From Brachionus rotundiformis (Eukaryota > Rotifera > Eurotatoria > Ploima > Brachionidae), in the NCBI GenBank assembly GCA_016802295.1, contig JAESIW010000200.1, positions 2,683,542-2,747,541 on the forward strand: a DNA stretch of 64,000 nucleotides, written 5' to 3'. Shown one piece after another: positions 58,434-64,000 of this stretch. The notes under the pieces were generated by a model. The model was given only the letters and a program-made list of their open reading frames with translations, searched no databases and had not been told where the DNA came from. The stretch's first letter is position 1. Every line of letters starts with the position of its first letter. The position numbers and the translations under genes are program-made.

Positions 58434-60481
58434 CTATTCCATTGAAATTCTTATTTGCTCAAATGATCTATTACTAGAATTAAGTGCTCGTCTTTCATTT
58501 AAAAGTAGCATGTCTGTAGTATTGTAATTTTGGTTTCTAGCTGCGACAGATTGTTTTACAGATGTCGGAAATTTGATTCCATCAGTTGAGCTATAAATAT
58601 TTTTTTATAATTAGTTAAATTTTGAAATGTTAGATTAAAGATTAAAAAACTAAAAAATATTAGTCGGTTAGATAAACACAATGCATGCAAAACCTAAAAT
58701 TAAAACCTTGGTTCGACTCTATCACTACATAATTGGGTTGGTTCTTGTTCATATTTGCCAGCAAAATTTTGATTAAACACAGAAGCAAATGTTATTGACG
58801 AGTGTCTATTGGCACTTTTTATCACATGTACCGAGTTTAGAGCCTTTTGCTCCAATTCTGTGTCTGCATAGTCATTTATTTTGTTGAATTGAGGTCTAAG
58901 TGAATCATCAAAGCCTGTTACCAAAAAAGAGTCCTCGACAAAGGGATTTTTGGCCAACTGAGGCCTATAGTAACTCTTTACTATAGTAGGAAAATCTATA
59001 TTACTATAGATTGAGTCATTATTAATAAAAATTGTAGACGAATACTGCAAGCCATTTCCAATGACTGTAACTTTGGACAATTTTTCACTATTACGCATAA
59101 CCCTTAGATTCAGTCGAACCATTTGAGAATAGTCAAGTCCATCGTAAGTGCTAAATAGGCAAAAAAAGTAAACCGACTCTTATTTTTTAATTTTTTTTCG
59201 CATTAATTTCTATTAAGGTTAAATTACCTGGTAAAGATGGGAATTAGTGCTCTGAACCAGTTGCTACCGAATATTTGCTTAAAATTTTCTGATATATTTA
59301 GATTAAACCCGTCTTTGTCTGGTAAGCCAGTGCTAGCGAATATTGGAGCTCTAAATGATTCTGTAAATAAAATTTTTGTTTAAATTTAGATTAGATAAAG
59401 TATCACATTTGGTTACCCAAAGTTGTACAATTTTTGCTCGACAAATAAATATGATAAGCCAGTAAGGTAGTGACGCTGATACCGAACATTATTGCCACAA
59501 ACAAAAGAATCAATAGATGAAGTTTTCCTGTTTGCAGCGACTGAATTTCCTATTATTGAAATTGATTAGTTTAAATTTGATTTATTCTAATAAAATTTAG
59601 AAAAATGTTTAAAATTCTTACGTTCCAGAATTTGATGAAATATTCCAAGCCGGTAGCGATAATGTAGGTACAGTATAACACAGCATAAAAGAGAAATAGA
59701 ATGAAATATTTGTAGTTGGAATATCCGACACAATTATTAACCCATGGACAATGATGGTCCATTTTTAGGACGCAAGTTTGGCAAATGCTGCAATGATGGG
59801 CACGATCTGGCTTGATGCATTTACATCTGTCACAATATCTGGCACTACCAGTGCTCGTTCGGGTTAATATAGGTAAATCTTTGGCTTTACTGTCAATTAA
59901 AGACTTGGTTGTCATTTCGCTATCAGATATTTGCATTTGATAAATATCATTTTCTTTTAAATAAAACTAATCACAATTTAATTATTATTTTGACTAAATT
60001 TAATTTTTAAAATGGAAAAATTACTTTGCTAGTGGGTTTTTTCATTGGAGTAAATATTGTTTGGTAATATGACCATGCAAACATCACAAGAAATATGTGA
60101 AACACAAATATATATATTACTTAAATGAAAAATTGTTTAATTAACTAAGCTTAAATTTTAATTAATTTATTTAATAAAATTTAAAAATTAATAATTAAAT
60201 CATTAATAATCAAACCTTCATTTTCATTATTAAAAATTAAAAAAAAATTATTTTTAATAAAACAAAAAAAACATCATATTTACCTTTTTTAGACATTATT
60301 TCAACATGATCTAATTAAGAAATTAAACAAAATTAGATAAGAATGACAAATGAAAAATAATGATCTTACATAAACATAATTGTACAATATAAGCGTAGTA
60401 AGACCAGCAAATGATAGCAGTTATAAAAATAACTGGTATCCACTTTGTAAGTCGCATGCAGTTATGGACAAGTTTTTCCAT
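58434..60481 (-). CDS. ZDHHC: ZDHHC2/15/20-type palmitoyltransferase
   Basis: About eight exons, start ATG 60481 (MEKLVHNCMRLTKWIPV), stop TAG at 58434. Transmembrane helices 1 and 2 lie in the first exons (VIFITAIICWSYYAYIV; IFLVMFAWSYYQTIFTP). The DHHC cysteine-rich domain lies at about 59690-59850: YCDRCKCIKPDRAHHC, SICQTCVLKMDHHCPWVNNC. It is followed by VGYSNYKYFILFLFYAVLYC and a fourth helix. The post-helix segment has the TTxE (NCTTLE), GFNLN and NFKQIFGSNW motifs of the DHHC2/15/20 group. These Golgi and plasma-membrane enzymes transfer palmitate to protein cysteines through an autoacylated DHHC Cys. The C-terminal tail (about 190 residues, Ser/Asn-rich) is longer than in the human enzymes. 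Middle exon borders are approximate. Confidence 0.92.
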
Positions 60482-61510
60482 ATTCGATTTGTTTATCCGA
60501 GTATATAAAATTTAAAAAATCGAATATTTCATTTTATTCTAAATAGAAGCAGGTTTTTAGATGAATTAAGCCAGCTTTTAGACAGCTTTAATTAATCATT
60601 CGTTTTATAAAATATTTAATAAATCATTAGATAGGTGCTTTGAAAGAGATTATATAAAATTATGATTGAAAAATAGAAATTAATAGAATGTGAACACTTA
60701 CTCTACACATTTATGATATCGATTGATATTTTTTTTGGCGAATATTTAATTTAATCGAAAAAAGTATAAAAATTTACTAATTAAATTATAAAAACGTTAG
60801 TTAGACTTTAAATTGTCGAAATTAAGAGAAATTTTTATTTTTCTAAAATCATCGACTAGAAATATGAAATTTTTTGATTCATTTTAGCTATTAATGTTAA
60901 TGTGCCTTTTCTATGATGCTAGGCGTTTTGCTAAACTAACATTACATAATTTTTATTAAAAAAAGATTTTATGACGAACAAAAAACAAAATTTTTTGAAT
61001 ATCATTTAAATGAAAATAATTGACTAAAAATAAATAAAAAATGCTAAAAAATAATTTCTTATAATTGAATTACATTGAAAATTGAAAACAATTAGGTTTG
61101 TTAAAGATTTAATTTTAATAATTTAAAAAAAAATGGATTATGTAAATCTCTTGACAAATGAGTTCTCCATTTTGCTTTCAGAATAAATGAATTAATAGCA
61201 AAATATTAAAATAATTCAAAAATAGGCTTTTTAATTAGTATTAAAAAGCTTTTACTTAAAAAAATATATTGTGAAATTTTTGATAAAAAAATTTTAAGCT
61301 CGTTTGTCTTTTTGTTAGATTTATGTTACAGTGTGTTTTTTCTTATGTCATTATCATGACATTAGGATTAGGAAATTTCCGCAAAACTAATTTCCTTCAA
61401 AATTATGATTTGAACAAAAAAAACCCAAAACGGAAAATAAATGAGCCGAAACTTTTGTATATTACTCTTAAATTAGTTAAATAACAGCTAAAACAGGATT
61501 GATAAATTAA

Positions 61511-62050
61511 TTTTATTATTAATTGATAAATTCAAAATAAAAAAAAAATTCTTACGGATTAGTTAAGTAATATTGTTTGCGGTTAGCTTAGGACTGCAAT
61601 TAGACTTTGGCATTGTAAAGAATAGACTGGCTTAAGAAACTTTATTAAACTCAAATCTTGAGTAATAAATATAATAAATTAAATTTTCAAATCAGAATCT
61701 TCCTTCTTATATATCCTTTGAATATCATTCTATTTACTAAATTGTCTACAAGTTCCAATAAACTATTAGTTATAAATACAGCCTAGTAACTACGAGTTTA
61801 AATCTAATTCCAGCAACAAGACTAGTTACAAATTATAACTAGTATGAAAGGTCCAATTTGACCAGGGAGTAGAGTCAGCCTAAGCTTATAGATCCGCCAA
61901 CAATATAAATTAATTTAAATCTTAAATGTTTTCACATTTATACTAGAGTTTATCAAAAAAAGACTGATAAAATATACGAGTGATGTAAGTCCCCGGGGAA
62001 GCTTTATCTTTTAGAAGAATTATTGTAAAAAATTATTCATTTTTGCTCTT
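61511..62050 (+). repeat. Segmental duplicate, copy 1 (MITE-interrupted)
   Basis: Left part 61511-61571 (TTTTATTATTAATTGATAAA ... CTTACGGATT-GTTAAGTAAT) and right part 61905-62050 (ATAAATTAATTTAAATC ... GTAAGTCCCCGGGGAAGCTT ... TTATTCATTTTTGCTCTTA) match the continuous stretch 62238-62440 in the same order. Identity is high by eye. The perfect palindrome-like CCCCGGGG core is striking in this AT-rich DNA. Noncoding. Confidence 0.85.
61572..61904. mobile_element. MITE with empty site preserved in nearby duplicate
   Basis: About 333 bp with terminal inverted repeats ATTGTTTGCGG at the left and CCGCCAACAAT at the right (one mismatch). The similarity runs on through an AGCTTAGG-CTG block with a small indel. 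The unoccupied sequence GTAATATAAATT is intact at about 62295-62306 in the duplicate copy, so this stretch is an insertion. Target duplication is probably AAT or a shorter AT. No coding capacity. Superfamily not assigned. Confidence 0.82.
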
Positions 62051-62237
62051 AAAAAAAATCCTTTTTGCTTTTGAATAAAATCCTTTTTTCAACTATTTGT
62101 CTGATAGATAAAAGTCACTCTATCTTCTATAGAAAACTATTTAGAGAAAATTTACCTTAAAAAATGAATTTTTTTATTAATTTTTTGTCTAAAAGATAAA
62201 GATAAACAAACAAATTTATCAAATATTAAAACGAATG

Positions 62238-62440
62238 TTTTATTATTAATTGATAAATTCAAAATAAAAAAAAAATTCTTACGGATTGTTTAAGTAATAT
62301 AAATTAATTTAAATCTTAAATGTTTTCACATTTAAACTAGAGTTTAAATCAAAAAAAGACTGATAAAATATTCGAGTGATGTAAGTCCCCGGGGAAGCTT
62401 TATCTTTTCGATTACATAATTATTCATTTTTGCTCTTAAT
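62238..62440 (+). repeat. Segmental duplicate, copy 2 (uninterrupted)
   Basis: Second copy of the segment at 61511-62050 without the 333-bp insertion, in direct orientation about 190 bp after the end of copy 1. It includes the same CCCCGGGGAAGCTTTATCTT block (62387-62406). Confidence 0.85.
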
Positions 62441-62919
62441 CAATAAAATTAAAGATACAAGATTATTCATAAATCAAATATAAATTAAAAAGATTATTTT
62501 ATGTAAAATAAGGTTATTTTAAATTGAATTGAATTATTCTTAATCAAGCTCTACTAATAAAGCCATCTTTGAGACTTTTGAATAAAAATAGATTTGTATA
62601 TTAATAGATTAAATGAAGTAGCTTTAAGCTATAATTATTAAACTGAGTATCAGTTTTAGCTTTCTTTTAAAAGTAAAATAATAATTTATAATTAACAGTT
62701 TAAATTTGAAAAAAAAATGGTAATTCCATAATAAAGTAATTTTTTAAAGTAAGTTAAAATCAAACTTTTAATTCGAATATATTTCGCAAGATTATGATTA
62801 TATAAAAAACCTGAAATTCAAAATTAATTAAATAGAAAAAAAAATTAAACTATTATATAGTCTATATTTACATTAAATAAATTTAAATTAGTTAAAAATT
62901 AATTTTTTTATTAATTTAA

Positions 62920-63793
62920 TTAATTATTTTTTGCATCTATATCTGGATGTACCAAAATTTTATCTATTAAACCGAAATCTAGTGCTTCACTGGCACTCAT
63001 AAATTTATCGCGTTCCATATTTCTTTCTAAAAAATTTTAATTATATTTAATTTAACACAATTCAGCTCTAAACGAATAAGTAATTTACCAATTTCATCAA
63101 TTGGTCTTCCGGTGTGTTTGGCATAAATTTTATTTATTTGCTTTTTCAATTTAGTTATTTCTTCAGCGTGAATCAAAATATCAGTCGCTTGACCCTTTTA
63201 AAAATAAAAATAAAGGTAAAAAATACTATCCAATTTTTTCTTAGTTACTTGAACTCCACCTGAAGGTTGATGAATCATTATTCTTGAATGAGGCAAAGAA
63301 TGTCGCATTCCAGAAGAGCCTGAAGCTAAAAGCAAAGATCCCATACTTGAGGCTTGACCTACGCACCATGTTGCAATAGGTGGAATAATGTATTGCATCG
63401 TATCATAAATTGCCAAACCGGCGGTTACCGATCCACCAGGACTGTTAATGTACATATGTATTGGTTTCTTACTACTTTCAGATTGAAGAAACAATAACTG
63501 AGCAATTACAACACTGGCCAACTCATCAGTTACCTTAAAAATTGGATTAATTTCAGATAAAAACAGTGGTTCTCTAAACTATGAATTACTGGTCCCATAA
63601 AGCAGATAATTCTTTCCTTAAGTAATCTTGAATAAATATCATAAGCTCTTTCTCCTCTTCCACTTTGTTCAATAACAATAGGAATTAACGGAGCATATTT
63701 ACGAGGATCAGTAATATGGATCTTTCTGACAATATTTCCATTGTTTATTAGCGAATGGCTGAATGTTTTGCTTAATATTTGCTTGAATAGCAT
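62920..63793 (-). CDS. CLPP: CLPP, mitochondrial ATP-dependent protease subunit
   Basis: Four exons: 63793 to about 63588; about 63532-63249; about 63196-63090; about 63026-62920. The N terminus MLFKQILSKTFSHSLINNG is basic and hydrophobic with no acidic residue, a likely mitochondrial presequence, followed by YAPLIPIVIEQSGRGERAYD as in all ClpP. The catalytic serine is in GQASSMGSLLLASG, histidine in RIMIHQPSGG and aspartate in MERDKFMSASEALDFG. Other family marks are MYINSPGGSVTAGLAIYD and the ending DKILVHPDIDAK. ClpP forms the tetradecameric peptidase of the ClpXP complex in the matrix, acting in protein quality control. The long human C-terminal extension is absent, giving a bacterial-like length. 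Confidence 0.95.
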
Positions 63794-64000
63794 TATTATA
63801 TAACTAACAGAAAGCTTTTAATATCAATTTAAATCAATCTGAAATATTGGTAAAATGATAATAATTAATTGTTTTTTTGGCATATATGAATAAAAATTTA
63901 AAATTTTAGCTTTAAAAAGAGCAAATTTAACTTGTATTTTTCTTTAAAATTTTCAAAATTTGAAATTAGTTTTATTTTTTCAAATTTATCTAAATTGATC

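Larger units (their letters stand above)
60482..62919. other. Noncoding region with tandem duplication and MITE
   Basis: No gene between the starts and ends of ZDHHC and CLPP. 60482-61510 is featureless AT-rich DNA and should include the ZDHHC promoter. 61511-62440 contains the duplicated segment and MITE annotated separately. 62441-62919 should include the CLPP 3' UTR. Confidence 0.5.

Noticed and set aside
1..64000. tRNA, rRNA, CRISPR or riboswitch features
   Set aside because: I looked for cloverleaf-like GC blocks, regular direct repeats with spacers and rRNA-like conserved words and saw none; a tRNA or covariance-model scan would be needed to exclude small RNA genes.

Overview
This is an AT-rich (roughly three quarters A+T by eye) stretch of animal nuclear DNA. 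Genes on both strands carry short introns of about 45-70 nt with GT..AG borders, and they encode typical metazoan proteins: Brat, HIP1, SLC34, SCAP, YTHDF, SENP8, MAT2B, HPF1, CPLANE2, SLC30A9, ZDHHC and mitochondrial ClpP. No bacterial operon, CRISPR array, rRNA or tRNA gene was recognised. Base composition, tiny introns, Helitron and LINE debris and lineage-specific tandem paralogs would fit a small compact invertebrate genome. My best guess is a monogonont rotifer such as Brachionus, but that is inference. Exon joins below were worked out by hand from splice sites, reading phase and homology remembered from the families.

Layout. 1-4390 is noncoding AT-rich DNA. 4391-7063 (+) is a single-exon Brat-type TRIM-NHL gene. 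8613-9674 (-) is a PGP/PDXP-type HAD phosphatase. 11787-14339 (+) holds two tandem unrecognised paralogs with a MITE between them. 14483-15030 (-) is a LINE 3' end. 15807-20485 (-) is a complete 17-exon HIP1/HIP1R (Sla2) gene with another LINE scrap in an intron. 23200-25630 is a transposon graveyard: two LINE fragments, a Helitron helicase remnant, and GC-rich minisatellites in opposite orientations. 25856-30496 (-) holds two tandem SLC34 sodium-phosphate cotransporters. 32362-33016 (-) is a small secreted Cys-rich protein and 33226-33750 (-) is TMEM208. 34950-39927 (+) is SCAP and 40608-43948 (-) is YTHDF. 45440-49419 (+) is a propeller-only gene followed by its TIR-domain-bearing paralog. 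50088-52141 holds SENP8 (-) and MAT2B (+), divergently arranged. 52270-52699 (+) is a small one-pass membrane protein. 52826-60481 (-) is a run of four genes on one strand: HPF1 with a PBZ finger, CPLANE2/RSG1, SLC30A9 and a ZDHHC palmitoyltransferase. 60482-62919 is noncoding, with a tandem duplication and a MITE. 62920-63793 (-) is mitochondrial CLPP.

The genes do not form a pathway; they are a normal mix of housekeeping and signalling functions. Most worth a second look are: the TIR + beta-propeller protein, which keeps the glutamate position used by NADase TIR domains and sits beside a TIR-less paralog; a pair of piggyBac-like MITEs with TTAA targets in opposite orientation about 10 kb apart; a MITE whose empty site survives in a neighbouring duplicate; a 75-bp near-identical copy of a SCAP sterol-sensing-domain exon segment inside an upstream SCAP intron; and the unnamed tandem genes at 11.8-14.3 kb.
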